Positions 7,863 through 17,036 of a stretch of 64,000 nt of DNA are shown piece by piece (position 1 is the stretch's first letter; the number at the start of each line of letters is the position of its first letter). A program made the translations under genes and the position numbers. The notes beneath the pieces are model-generated. The model searched no databases, had not been told where the DNA came from, and saw only the letters and a program-made list of their open reading frames with translations. Source of the DNA: Gemmatimonadaceae bacterium (GTDB lineage: Bacteria; Gemmatimonadota; Gemmatimonadetes; Gemmatimonadales; Gemmatimonadaceae); the NCBI GenBank assembly GCA_036273715.1, contig DASUHB010000026.1, positions 1 to 64,000 of the forward strand, given 5' to 3'.

Positions 7863-10571
7863 TCACGCGACGGCCGCCGGTTCCGCGGCCGGCGCGGCCG
7901 CCGGCGTCGACGTGGACGTCGCGCTGTCGACGTGGTAGTCGAACGCGCCGTCGGCGCCCACACCCACCCGAATGGCGCTCATCCGATCCCCGGCCGCCAT
8001 ACGCTCGAGCAGCTCGCGCGAGATTTCGGGCAGCAGCGTGTTGGTGAGAATGTTGTCCACGTTGCGCGCGCCGCTCTCGACCTCCGTGCAGCGCTCGGCC
8101 ACCTGGTTGACGAGCGCATCGTCGTACGTCATGGCGACGCGGTGGGTCTCGTTCAGGCGGCGCTGGATCTTGCCTAACTTGAGCTTGATGATGCGCTTCA
8201 GGTTCTCGTCCCGGATCGGGAAGTACGGAATGATCACCATGCGGCCGAGGAACGCCGGCTTGAACACCTTGTCCAACTCCGGCTTGAGCGCTTTCACCAG
8301 GCCTTCGTCGCTCGGCGCCGTCTCGGGATCGGCGCACAACTTCATGATCGTGTCGGTGCCGGCATTGGTCGTCAGGATGATGATCGAGTTGCGGAAATCG
8401 ATCTGCCGCCCTTCGCCGTCCTCCATCTGCCCCTTGTCGAACACCTGGAAGAAGAGCTCGAGCACGTCGGGGTGCGCCTTTTCCACCTCGTCCAGCAGCA
8501 CCACCGAATAGGGCCGCCGGCGCACGGCTTCCGTTAGGACACCGCCTTCGCCGTAGCCCACGTATCCCGGGGGCGACCCCTTGAGCGTGGACACGGTGTG
8601 CGCTTCCTGGAACTCCGACATGTTGATGGTGATGAGATTCCGCTCGCCGCCGTAGAGCAGGTCGCAGAGCGCCAGCGCCGTTTCCGTCTTGCCGACGCCG
8701 CTCGGTCCCACGAGCATGAACACGCCTTTCGGCTTGTTCGGGTCTTCGATCCCGGCGCGCGACGTGCGGATGCGCCGGCTGATGAGCTCGAGCGCGTGCG
8801 ATTGCCCGATCAGCCGCTTGCCCAGATGGCTCTCGAGCTCGAGCACGGTGGCGGTCTCGTCGCGCTGCATCTTGCCCACCGGAATGCCGGTCCACCCCGA
8901 AATCACTTCGCCGACGATGCCGGCGTCCACGCAGACGCGCACGAGGGGCGTCTCGCCCTGGAGCGCCGCCAGGCGGTCCTGGAGCGCGGCCATTTCGTCG
9001 CGCTGCGACGCCGTCCCATCGCCGCCTCCGTTCGCGGCGGCGCCTGCCTCGAGCGCTTCGCGAAGCGCGCGGATTTTCGCCACGAGATCGCGCTCCTCGG
9101 CCCAACGCGTGCTGAGCGCGCCCAGGCTCGCTCCCACCTCGGCGCGTTCCTCGGCGATCTTGCCCAACCGTTCGGCGTGGTCGCCGCCGGCCGCCGCTTC
9201 GCGGGACAGCACGCGCTCCTGCACCGCCAGGTCGTCGAGGCGCCGTTGGGCATCCTCGATCGCCGGCGGCGTGGCGTTCTGGCCTAACGCAAGACGGGCG
9301 CACGCGGTGTCGAGCACGCTCACCGCCTTGTCGGGCAGCTGCCGGTCCGCCAAAAACCGGTGGGAGAGCCGGACCGCCGCATCGACGCCGTCATCCAGGA
9401 TGCGCACCTTGTGGTGGTGCTCGAGCGACGGCACGATCCCCCGCATCATGAGCAGGCACTGCTCTTCGCTCGGCTCCTCCACCTTGACTAACTGGAAGCG
9501 GCGCGCGAGGGCCGGATCCTTCTCGAAATACTTCTTGTACTCGGACCAGGTCGTGGCCGCGAGCGTCCGCAGCTCGCCGCGCGCCAGCGCGGGCTTGAGC
9601 AGATTCGCCGCGTCGCCCTGGCCGGCCGAACCGCCCGCGCCAATCATCGTGTGCGCTTCGTCGATGAACAGGATGATCGGCGTCGGCGACTGCTTCACCT
9701 CTTCGATCAGTCCCTTGAGTCGATTCTCGAACTCGCCTTTCACGCCCGCGCCGGCCTGCAGCAGCGCCAGGTCGAGCGTGCGCAGCGTGACGTTCTTGAG
9801 CGACGGCGGCACGTCGCCCTCGGCGATGCGCCGCGCGAAGCCTTCGACGACCGCGGTCTTGCCCACGCCGGCCTCGCCGACGAGAATCGGGTTGTTCTGA
9901 CGGCGCCGCGTGAGGATGTCGACGCACTGGCGCACTTCGAAGTCGCGGCCCAACACCGGATCGATCTTGCCGTCGCGCGCCTTCTGCGTCAGGTCGACCG
10001 TGTACTGGTCCAAGTTAGGCGTGCGTCCGCCGGCCGCGCGCGGCGCGCCCGCGCCGGCGCCCGAGTTCGGAGCCTCGCCGGCGCCGCCCCCGATCTCCTC
10101 CGACGAGGACGCCACGATCGCCGCCAGATCCTTCCGCAGCGCCTCGGCCGGGATCTTCGCGAACTCTCTGCTGGCGTCGCCAACCATGCGCGCCAACTCG
10201 GGATCGGATGCGAGCGCGAGGATGGTGTGGCCGCTCCGCACCGTGCTCGCGCCGAAGTCGACCGACCCGATGGTCCACGCCTCGGTGAACATCTCGACCA
10301 GCTTCGGGCTCAGCACGGGCGTACGCGCGTTGCCCGTTTTGAGGCGGTCGAGGCTGCGCGTGAGCTCGCCCGCGAAGCGCGAGCGGTCGATCCCGTAGTG
10401 CTTGAGGATGAACGTCAGGTCGCTGTCGGGCACGTCGAGCAGCTTCATCAAGTAGTGCTCGACTTCCACGTCGTAGTGGGTGCGCGAGAGGCACAATCCG
10501 GCGGCCGACTCGAGTGCGTTGCGGGTCACCGGGTTGAGCTTGCCGATGAGGTGCTTCAGGTTGACGGTCAT
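7863..10571 (-). CDS. clpV: T6SS sheath-recycling ATPase ClpV (TssH)
   Basis: 902 residues of the Clp/Hsp100 class with two AAA+ modules. The N-terminal domain starts LKHLIGKLNPVTRNALESAAGLCLSRTHYDVEVEHYL, which is the ClpV type. Module 1 has Walker A GEAGVGKT and Walker B ILFIDEAHTMIGAGG. Module 2 has Walker A GPSGVGKT and Walker B VVLLDEVEKAHPDV. A coiled middle domain separates them. ClpV unfolds contracted TssB/TssC sheath so that subunits can be reused. The ATG at 10571 matches the family start; a longer in-frame extension is basic and non-homologous. The gene lies 17 bases downstream of tssG. Confidence 0.96.
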   Translation of the reverse strand: MTVNLKHLIGKLNPVTRNALESAAGLCLSRTHYDVEVEHYLMKLLDVPDSDLTFILKHYGIDRSRFAGELTRSLDRLKTGNARTPVLSPKLVEMFTEAWTIGSVDFGASTVRSGHTILALASDPELARMVGDASREFAKIPAEALRKDLAAIVASSSEEIGGGAGEAPNSGAGAGAPRAAGGRTPNLDQYTVDLTQKARDGKIDPVLGRDFEVRQCVDILTRRRQNNPILVGEAGVGKTAVVEGFARRIAEGDVPPSLKNVTLRTLDLALLQAGAGVKGEFENRLKGLIEEVKQSPTPIILFIDEAHTMIGAGGSAGQGDAANLLKPALARGELRTLAATTWSEYKKYFEKDPALARRFQLVKVEEPSEEQCLLMMRGIVPSLEHHHKVRILDDGVDAAVRLSHRFLADRQLPDKAVSVLDTACARLALGQNATPPAIEDAQRRLDDLAVQERVLSREAAAGGDHAERLGKIAEERAEVGASLGALSTRWAEERDLVAKIRALREALEAGAAANGGGDGTASQRDEMAALQDRLAALQGETPLVRVCVDAGIVGEVISGWTGIPVGKMQRDETATVLELESHLGKRLIGQSHALELISRRIRTSRAGIEDPNKPKGVFMLVGPSGVGKTETALALCDLLYGGERNLITINMSEFQEAHTVSTLKGSPPGYVGYGEGGVLTEAVRRRPYSVVLLDEVEKAHPDVLELFFQVFDKGQMEDGEGRQIDFRNSIIILTTNAGTDTIMKLCADPETAPSDEGLVKALKPELDKVFKPAFLGRMVIIPYFPIRDENLKRIIKLKLGKIQRRLNETHRVAMTYDDALVNQVAERCTEVESGARNVDNILTNTLLPEISRELLERMAAGDRMSAIRVGVGADGAFDYHVDSATSTSTPAAAPAAEPAAVA

Positions 10572-10588
10572 GAGACGCCGGTCCGGGC

Positions 10589-11605
10589 TTAGAGAGTGAG
10601 AACGGTTTCGTCTGGGTCGCGGTCGAGGGGCGCGCTGCGGAGCCAGGTGCACCAGCCTAACGGAGCGGCGCCTTCGTCATCGGCGCCGAGCGTGCAGGCG
10701 GGCACCGCTTCGCGGTCGAGCACGAGCTGCAGCTCGACGTCGGTCCGGCCGCCGGTGAAGAAGGCAGCGAGCGCGCGGATTTCTGCATAGGCGTTGCCAT
10801 CGGGCAGGAACATGTCGTACGGGGCGCGCGGCATGGGGCCCAGGCGTATGCGAATCCTGGCTTGCTGGTCCCAGGTTTCGTCGCCTGCCACCGCGCCTAA
10901 CCCGAGCGCCGTCGACGCCGTGTCGTCGTCGCCTAACTCGCATTGGGTGTCGGTATCGAGCGGGTACCAGCCGCCCACGAACTGCTCGATCTCGGCGGGC
11001 ACGCCGAAATAGTCTTCGATCAGGTGCTCGAGCGCCACGGCCGGCCGCGTGGGCAGCGCGAACAGGCCGCTGTAGAACAGCAACGATTCATCCCGCACCG
11101 GCAGCCGGCGGGCGAGCCCGGGGGTGCCGATGCCCACCAGGTCCATGAGGTGGCGCATGAGCGGATCCGACCCCTCGCGCTCGTGCGGCACGATGAACCG
11201 GTTCTTCTCCCATGCGCGGTAGAACAGCGAGATGATGCGGTGGTTGAAGATGTCGATGAAGTCGCGGGCCGCCGTATCCCGCACGCGCTCGCGCTCGGCG
11301 ATGAGCGACGTGTAGTGCAGCGGCAGCACGCCCTGTGGTCCCGTTAGGCCCATGAAGTTGACGCGCATGCGCGCCGGGCCGTCCGCGTCCATGTCCAGCG
11401 ACTGGATCTGGCTCGCCGGGAATGCGATCGCCGCGTGCGCGCCGAAGCGCACGACTTCGTCGGCCGGCGACCCGAAGCCGCCCACCGGCGCGCGCGTCGG
11501 CCGCAGCTGTTCCAGGTGGTGGACGGCCTGGAAGAACTCGAACGAGTTCGGGTCGTCGCGGAGCACGCGCTCGAGCGCGTCGGAGGTCAGAGGAGCGTCT
11601 TCCAT
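10589..11605 (-). CDS. tssG: T6SS baseplate protein TssG
   Basis: 338 residues of the TssG (ImpH/VasB) family. Typical segments are NSFEFFQAVHHLEQL near the N-terminus, VNFMGLTGPQGVLPLHYT, the DFIDIFNHRIISLFYRAWEKNRF helix, and LGWCTWL near the C-terminus. With TssF it forms the wedge of the baseplate around the VgrG hub. The start at 11605 overlaps the end of tssF by 19 bases, so the two subunits are probably made in a coupled way. Several copies of the GCCTAAC heptamer fall inside the gene. Confidence 0.94.
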   Translation of the reverse strand: MEDAPLTSDALERVLRDDPNSFEFFQAVHHLEQLRPTRAPVGGFGSPADEVVRFGAHAAIAFPASQIQSLDMDADGPARMRVNFMGLTGPQGVLPLHYTSLIAERERVRDTAARDFIDIFNHRIISLFYRAWEKNRFIVPHEREGSDPLMRHLMDLVGIGTPGLARRLPVRDESLLFYSGLFALPTRPAVALEHLIEDYFGVPAEIEQFVGGWYPLDTDTQCELGDDDTASTALGLGAVAGDETWDQQARIRIRLGPMPRAPYDMFLPDGNAYAEIRALAAFFTGGRTDVELQLVLDREAVPACTLGADDEGAAPLGWCTWLRSAPLDRDPDETVLTL

Positions 11606-13431
11606 CCGGCCCTCGGCGGCCACACGCGCATCACGTCCTTCCGTTGGGTGGTGCGCGCGGCAAGAATCGAAAAGCTGTTGATCGACGCGTACAATCCCAG
11701 AAATCGTTCGAGCACGGTCGCGAACAAGAACGCGCCGCCGCCGGTGAACTGCTCCTCGTCGAGCGTGATGTCGACGCGGGTGCCGCGGGCGAAGCTGAGT
11801 CCGTGCGCGGATGAGACGCGGGAGTACGCCGGTCCGCTGGACACGTCCACCAGGCCCTGGATCTGTTTCTCGGCCGCGGCGGTGTCGGCGAAGTTGTGCA
11901 GCCGCAGGATCTCGCGCAGCGCTTCGGCGCCGCCCTCGACGAGCGAGAGGTAGTTGAGCGAGAGCTGCGAGATGAGGCGCCACAGCTGCGGCTGGCCTAA
12001 CGGCGGTTCCACCACCGACGTCGGCTTGACGATCGCCGTGATGCGCTTGATCGGGCCGCCGCCGTCGAGCTCGAGATCGCCGGCCCCGCTGCCGAACGGC
12101 AGCCGGCTGGGCAGGTCCGCGTTGTAGCAGGTGAGACGCGCCGTCACCGCGTCGGCATCCGGCTCGACTGGCGCCGACGACAGGTCGACGAACGACAGGT
12201 AGACATCCGACCCACCATCGGGTCGCCAGCCCGCCGTGCGCCTCACCGCGTGCCAGAAGAGCTGCGGCGTGTTGCCGTTGGTCGCGTGGCGATAGGAATA
12301 GAAGGGTTCGAACCGCGCCGGCGCGGTGGCGCCGGGCGAGACGCCCAGCACCTCGTCCACCGAAAAGATGGACACGGACTGGCGCCGCCGCGCGTCGGGC
12401 ACGAGGAGATATTCGTGCTGGCGCTGCGTGAGCAGAATCGGCTCCGACGTTTGCGGAAACAGATTCACCGCCGGCGTGCAGCCTAACCGGATCGTCCGGT
12501 CGCCGATGCCCGCCTCGAGCATGCTGCGGCGATCGGCGCGCTCGAAGGGCGACAGGAACAGCAGCAGCTCCACGCGCTCGCCGAAGCCGGCTGTCCGCAG
12601 CTGCGACAGCCCGGCGAGATCGTAGAACAGGAATTTCTCCGGGAAGGTGAAATACTCCTGCAGCATCCGGTAGCCGACGAACGAGCGCCGCGGGTACGGC
12701 AGCATGCCGTCGTCGTCGCCGAAGCCCGCCGGCGTGAGCGCGTTCGCGGGCAGCGCGATGGCCCGTCCGCCGGCGGCCTTGCCCGCCGGATCGCGCGCCA
12801 GAATGCGCACGACGTTGTTGCCTAACAGCTCGTAGAGCGAATACACCGTCGACGAATCGCCGGCGAGGTGGAAGCGCAGTGTGTCGAGCGCGAGCTTGGA
12901 GAACGACACGTCGGGATAGCACGTGAGCTCGATGCGCAGCACCGCGATCGCATCCGGCGCCTTGAACGCGGGCCGCAGCCGGTCGGGCGTCGTCCACTGC
13001 ACGGCGGAAATCTCGACCGGCCACAACATCGTGTCGTACGCCGTACGGAACTTGCAGGGCGTGCCGGCCACCGGTCGCGACAAGAGCTGCGATCCGCGCG
13101 GAATCCGGACGCCCGTCATCACCTTGCCCTGCTCCGGGTCGAGCTGGAACTCGACCAGCGTCATCGACGGAATCGGCCGGATGTAATGCGGATAGACGAT
13201 GCTCAGCAGCGCATCGCTGATTTCGGAAAAGTCGTCGTCGAGCTTGAGATGGATGCGCGCGGCGAGAAACGCGAACGCTTCGATGATCCGTTCGACGTGC
13301 GGGTCCTCGCACTTGCTCGGCTCGATCTGGAGCCGGCCCGCGACCTTCGGGTACGTTTGCGCGAACTCGGCGCCCATGCGGCGCAGGAAGGTCAGCTCGC
13401 GCTCGTAGAGGTACAGGAGCGCGTCACGCAC
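11587..13431 (-). CDS. tssF: T6SS baseplate protein TssF
   Basis: 614 residues of the TssF (ImpG/VasA) family, normal length. It opens with RDALLYLYERELTFLRRMGAEFAQTYPKVA, includes the DPHVERIIEAFAFLAARIHLKLDDDF segment and LLSIVYPHYIRPIPSM, and ends with LERFLGLYASINSFS and RTTQRKD. This is the larger wedge subunit (two TssF per TssG). The start is a GTG at 13431, overlapping the tssE stop by 8 bases. It is co-operonic with tssE upstream and tssG downstream. Confidence 0.95.
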   Translation of the reverse strand: MRDALLYLYERELTFLRRMGAEFAQTYPKVAGRLQIEPSKCEDPHVERIIEAFAFLAARIHLKLDDDFSEISDALLSIVYPHYIRPIPSMTLVEFQLDPEQGKVMTGVRIPRGSQLLSRPVAGTPCKFRTAYDTMLWPVEISAVQWTTPDRLRPAFKAPDAIAVLRIELTCYPDVSFSKLALDTLRFHLAGDSSTVYSLYELLGNNVVRILARDPAGKAAGGRAIALPANALTPAGFGDDDGMLPYPRRSFVGYRMLQEYFTFPEKFLFYDLAGLSQLRTAGFGERVELLLFLSPFERADRRSMLEAGIGDRTIRLGCTPAVNLFPQTSEPILLTQRQHEYLLVPDARRRQSVSIFSVDEVLGVSPGATAPARFEPFYSYRHATNGNTPQLFWHAVRRTAGWRPDGGSDVYLSFVDLSSAPVEPDADAVTARLTCYNADLPSRLPFGSGAGDLELDGGGPIKRITAIVKPTSVVEPPLGQPQLWRLISQLSLNYLSLVEGGAEALREILRLHNFADTAAAEKQIQGLVDVSSGPAYSRVSSAHGLSFARGTRVDITLDEEQFTGGGAFLFATVLERFLGLYASINSFSILAARTTQRKDVMRVWPPRAGWKTLL

Positions 13432-13945
13432 CGGAGTCTCCGGTCACCTGGTATTCGCCGCTCGACGCATCGAGCGTGGTATCGAACATCACCGGTTCCG
13501 GATTCGGATCCATGCGCAGCACCGCGTGGATCACGAAGTGCAGATCGCGGCGGGTGGCGTTGGCGGCCGGATCCTCGACCAGCGAGGCGCGGACGTTCGT
13601 TAGGCGCGGCTCGTACATCGAGATCGCATCTTCCACCAGGCGCAGCAGCCGCGTGCGCGAGTCGTGCGCGTCGCGGCTCATCGAGCTGATGTCCGGCAAG
13701 CCGTAGTTGTAGAGCGACGCCTTGAGCTCGGGCAGCGCGTCGGTGGCCGGCTTGGCCGTGCGGCGCGTGTTGAGGAGCGACTCCAGGTCGCGGCGCACGG
13801 AGCGCTTGAGCTCGCGCACCGATTGCGCCCAGGTGACGGCCGGCTCGCTGCGTTCCTGCGGCGAGAGGTCGATGAGCCGATCCAACAAGGATTGCTGGAC
13901 CGTGCGTTCGAGCTCCGCTCGCGACGTCGACCGGCGGGGCGGCAC
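13424..13945 (-). CDS. tssE: T6SS baseplate protein TssE (gp25-like)
   Basis: 173 residues of the gp25-like TssE family. It shows LLDRLIDLSPQER near the start, the SVRRDLESLLNTRR segment (the conserved R-x-L-x-x-L-L-N-T-R pattern), LYNYGLPDISSMS, and YEPRLTNVRASL. TssE links the baseplate to the first ring of sheath. The GTG start at 13945 lies 3 bases after the tssA stop and gives the right N-terminal length. Eight bases overlap tssF. Confidence 0.93.
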   Translation of the reverse strand: MPPRRSTSRAELERTVQQSLLDRLIDLSPQERSEPAVTWAQSVRELKRSVRRDLESLLNTRRTAKPATDALPELKASLYNYGLPDISSMSRDAHDSRTRLLRLVEDAISMYEPRLTNVRASLVEDPAANATRRDLHFVIHAVLRMDPNPEPVMFDTTLDASSGEYQVTGDSGA

Positions 13946-13948
13946 CGG

Positions 13949-15733
13949 TCAGCCCTGCCCGAACCCGATGGCCTGCAGTGGATCGAGGCGCGCGATGCGC
14001 TGATAGAGGTCGTGACGCGTGCTGGAATCGCCGTCGAGTTTCTCGAGGCAGCGATACATGAGCGCCATGGGACGCGCCACGAGCTCGCCCGCTTCCCACT
14101 CATCGAGCTTGTGGGTTTCGATGTCGGCCATGAGCTCCTGGAGAATCGGCTGCGCCACCTGCACGAAGCCGGCATCGACCATGATGCGTGCGAGCTCGGC
14201 CTGGCGCAGAAAGCGTCCACGGCGCGTCTTTTCGCGGTCGAGCGCGCGCATGAGCAACTCGATGGCTTTCTCGGGGCGGCCGCCGCGCACTTCGGCGGCG
14301 GCGCGCTCGAGGCCGGCGCGTCCCTCGCGTTCGCGCGCCTCGCCGCTGACCAACGACGGCGACGCCACGGGCAGCTCCTCGCTTGCGTCGTCGTCGCCGA
14401 TGATCTTCTCGTCGCGCAGCCACGTGAGCGTGGGGCCGGTGGCCGTGGGCATGTCGTCCATGAGCGCCATGGAGGGCAGCGACGGAATGGCGGCCAGGAG
14501 CGTGCGCAGCTCGCTCCGGATGGCCGACGCGACGATCGCGTAGTCTTCGCCTAACGCCTGGCACGCGGTGAGCGTGTAGCGCTGCAAGTCGAGCCAGCCG
14601 CGACCGACCGTCGTTCCCATCACCGTCTCGGACGTCTCGAGCAGCTGCTCCCACGCCGAGTCGAGCATGAGGCCGCGCAGCTGAGTGCGCACCTGTGTGG
14701 TGGGCGCCTCGAGCAGCTTGGGATCCGGGGTGCTGCCCGCCGCGCGCAGCTCGCCCCAGCGCAGCGCGCGGAGCATGAGATACGCCGCGGGACTCAACGG
14801 TTCGGTGCGGCGCAGGAAGCGCGCCGCCGAGATGACCCGCGAGGCGGCATCGTTGCGGTCGGCCGGCTCGGCGGAGAGCAGGCGCACGTCCGCCGCGCTG
14901 CCTAACGCAGCGCCCGCCGCGTCATCGGCCGCCGCGGCGACGGGCGCCGCCTGGACGGGATCCGGATCCTGCTCGAGCTTTTTCGCCAGCAGTTGGCCGA
15001 CGACGCGCTGTTCTTCCTGCAGCACGTCGCGGAGCTTGAGAAAACTGGGCGCCGCGTCGCCGAACTTCTCGCGCGAGAGGTCGTCGAGCAACTGGAGCGA
15101 CGCGAGCGACGCGTCCACGTCCGATGCGAGCTGCTTGATCCATACTTTCGGCGTCTCGGCGAACGCCTTGTCGAACTCTTCGATCGTCGGCTTCCTGGCC
15201 GCAATCGCTTCCTCGCGCCTGACGCGCTTGGCCGCATCGGCGTCGGCGTCCTGCTCCGTGCCGATGCTCCGCGCCTCGGCGTACTGGAAGTACGAATGGC
15301 CGGCGCGGTTGAGCGGGACCGACTTCACCGGCACCTCGAGCCTCAACCCGAGCCACTCGAGGGGCGCGGCGCGCATCTCCACGTCCCCGTCTTCGACCAC
15401 GGGGTAGACGTGGTCCCAGAACCGGTCGATCAGGCCGCGCGTCACGTCGAGCGTCGCTCGGAACGAGCCGAAGCCTTCGCGGCGGAGCATCGCTTCGCCT
15501 AACCAGACGGCGAGCTGCAGGTCCTTGGTGCGCGTGGCCAGCGCCTCGCCGGCGAGTTTGATGACGAGCGGCCAGTCGGCGAGCTTGCGCGGGTGCTGCC
15601 ACTCGCCTTGGGGCGCGTCGTCGTCCTCGCGGCGGGCTTCCTTGATCTTGTCGTAGATCGGATCGTAGCGCAGGTCCGCGCCCGCCGGGTTGTCTCCGGC
15701 GATCGGGTTCAGCAGATCATCGCGGAGCGGCAT
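13949..15733 (-). CDS. tssA: T6SS assembly protein TssA (ImpA N-terminal domain)
   Basis: 594 residues. The N-terminal ImpA domain is recognisable (LLNPIAGDNPAGADLRYDPIYDKIKEARR, PRKLADWPLVIKLAGEALATRTKDLQLAVWLGEAML, GLIDRFWDHVYPVVEDGDVEMRAAPLEWL). A variable Ala/Asp-rich middle is followed by a helical C-terminal region (GLERAAAEVRGGRPEKAIELLMRAL, REKTRRGRFLRQAELARIMVDAG) of the long TssA class. TssA primes polymerisation of tube and sheath and can stay at the distal end. The start is the ATG at 15733, 8 bases after the tagJ stop; no strong ribosome site is visible. Annotated from the family pattern; subclass not certain. Confidence 0.93.
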   Translation of the reverse strand: MPLRDDLLNPIAGDNPAGADLRYDPIYDKIKEARREDDDAPQGEWQHPRKLADWPLVIKLAGEALATRTKDLQLAVWLGEAMLRREGFGSFRATLDVTRGLIDRFWDHVYPVVEDGDVEMRAAPLEWLGLRLEVPVKSVPLNRAGHSYFQYAEARSIGTEQDADADAAKRVRREEAIAARKPTIEEFDKAFAETPKVWIKQLASDVDASLASLQLLDDLSREKFGDAAPSFLKLRDVLQEEQRVVGQLLAKKLEQDPDPVQAAPVAAAADDAAGAALGSAADVRLLSAEPADRNDAASRVISAARFLRRTEPLSPAAYLMLRALRWGELRAAGSTPDPKLLEAPTTQVRTQLRGLMLDSAWEQLLETSETVMGTTVGRGWLDLQRYTLTACQALGEDYAIVASAIRSELRTLLAAIPSLPSMALMDDMPTATGPTLTWLRDEKIIGDDDASEELPVASPSLVSGEAREREGRAGLERAAAEVRGGRPEKAIELLMRALDREKTRRGRFLRQAELARIMVDAGFVQVAQPILQELMADIETHKLDEWEAGELVARPMALMYRCLEKLDGDSSTRHDLYQRIARLDPLQAIGFGQG

Positions 15734-15741
15734 GGATTCGA

Positions 15742-16467
15742 TCAGGACGTGGTCGCGGGGGCGGCCGCGGGCGCGATGTCGAGCTCGCGCACCTCGAGAA
15801 TCGGGTACTCCTCGCCGTCGACCAACAGCATCTTCTGCCCAACGGGAATCGCCGTGCCATCCGGCAGCTCCCGCCATTCCGTGACCCGGCCTAACCGAAC
15901 GTGGTCGTTGGGATCTTCCGCGCTCAGCGGCGTGAGCGCCGGCAGAATCACCTCGCCGAGATCCAGGCCCCTGAAGAGCGGACCCGTCTTGAGCACGGCC
16001 GGCGGCCACATCAGATCGCGCAGCCGCGTGGGCGGCGACATGCGCAGCGACGCGATGTGCGCCAGCGGCAACAGCGTGTACTGGCCGGCCGCAAAGACTT
16101 CGAGCCGTGGACCGATGCGTGGATCGCCGTCGACCAGCGACGAGAACGGCGTGCCGTTGATGGTCCCCGACACCTCCGCGGCCGCCGCCGCCACCGGCGG
16201 CACCGCGTTCTCCTTGAACATGCGGTCGCGCGTTAGGCATGCGTGCAGCGCGCTGCGGTACAGCAGCGCGCCCATGCCGGCCTGCGGGCCCGCCTGCGCG
16301 AGCACGTCGAGATGTTTCTCGGCGCGACCGTACTGGCCGGCAAAACAGAGCAACTCGAACAGAAACGTGCGCCGCTGGGTGTCGGTCGGGTTGTCCCGAA
16401 CCTCGACACCCAGGGCGTCGATTGCCGCATCGAGCTGCCCCGCCTGAAAGAGCTCTCGCGCTTTCAT
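15742..16467 (-). CDS. tagJ: T6SS accessory protein TagJ (ImpE)
   Basis: 241 residues of the ImpE/TagJ family: an N-terminal TPR-like helical repeat (ARELFQAGQLDAAIDALGVEVRDNPTDTQRRTFLFELLCFAGQYGRAEKHL) and a C-terminal domain with GPRLEVFAAGQYTLLPLAHIASL and LRDLMWPPAVL. In other systems TagJ binds the TssB N-terminal helix and helps ClpV recognise sheath; it is present only in some T6SS subtypes. The ATG at 16467 starts exactly at the homologous region. It lies 16 bases downstream of hcp and just upstream of tssA. Confidence 0.9.
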   Translation of the reverse strand: MKARELFQAGQLDAAIDALGVEVRDNPTDTQRRTFLFELLCFAGQYGRAEKHLDVLAQAGPQAGMGALLYRSALHACLTRDRMFKENAVPPVAAAAAEVSGTINGTPFSSLVDGDPRIGPRLEVFAAGQYTLLPLAHIASLRMSPPTRLRDLMWPPAVLKTGPLFRGLDLGEVILPALTPLSAEDPNDHVRLGRVTEWRELPDGTAIPVGQKMLLVDGEEYPILEVRELDIAPAAAPATTS

Positions 16468-16483
16468 GCGCCTTGCTCGATCC

Positions 16484-16975
16484 TCACGACTTCGCGTTCG
16501 TCTTGAGGTTCCATCCCGCGATGACCGGGGAACCCGGCGACCCATCTGCCTTCTGCGGCGTGTACGTCACGTTCACGGCGCCGAATGCCAACGACACCGA
16601 TTCCGCAGGCGTGTCATCACCGCCGCTCGCGCCGGACCACTGGATGGATTCCACGAACACTTCCGTGAACTCGTACTTGAGATAGCTGAGCGACTTGTCG
16701 CCGCCGGCCTTGTTCAACGTCAACGTGGCCTTGCTGAAATGTTTCCCATCGCAGCACATCTGAAACATCTTCGGGCTCGCCTGATCGGTCTTCTTCATGA
16801 AGTTGAATCCGCTCAGCGACACCTTGCCCGCTCCGGCACCCTGACCGCTGGTTCCGATGCTCGTCGGATTGGAAGCGCCCATGCTGAAGGAGTAGATCTC
16901 GATCCACCCTTCGAACCCGCTGCGCACGGACTCGCCGGGGACCCCGTCGAGCTTGAGAAATGCATCGAACGCCAT
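16484..16975 (-). CDS. hcp: T6SS tube protein Hcp (TssD)
   Basis: 163 residues of the Hcp1 family: FDAFLKLDGVPGES, EGWIEIYSFSMGAS, VSLSGFNFMKKTDQASPKMFQMCCDGKHF, TLTLNKAGG, LSYLKYEFTEVFVESIQWSG and VSLAFGAVNVTYTPQ. Hexameric rings stack to form the inner tube and carry small effectors. There is no C-terminal effector extension. It follows tssC with a 61-base gap, long enough for its own translation signal, as expected for a protein needed in large amounts. Confidence 0.96.
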   Translation of the reverse strand: MAFDAFLKLDGVPGESVRSGFEGWIEIYSFSMGASNPTSIGTSGQGAGAGKVSLSGFNFMKKTDQASPKMFQMCCDGKHFSKATLTLNKAGGDKSLSYLKYEFTEVFVESIQWSGASGGDDTPAESVSLAFGAVNVTYTPQKADGSPGSPVIAGWNLKTNAKS

Positions 16976-17036
16976 GTCGTACTCCTCCTAAAAATGATGT
17001 TCTGGCTATGGGACCTTCGGTTGTCGACCAACGGTG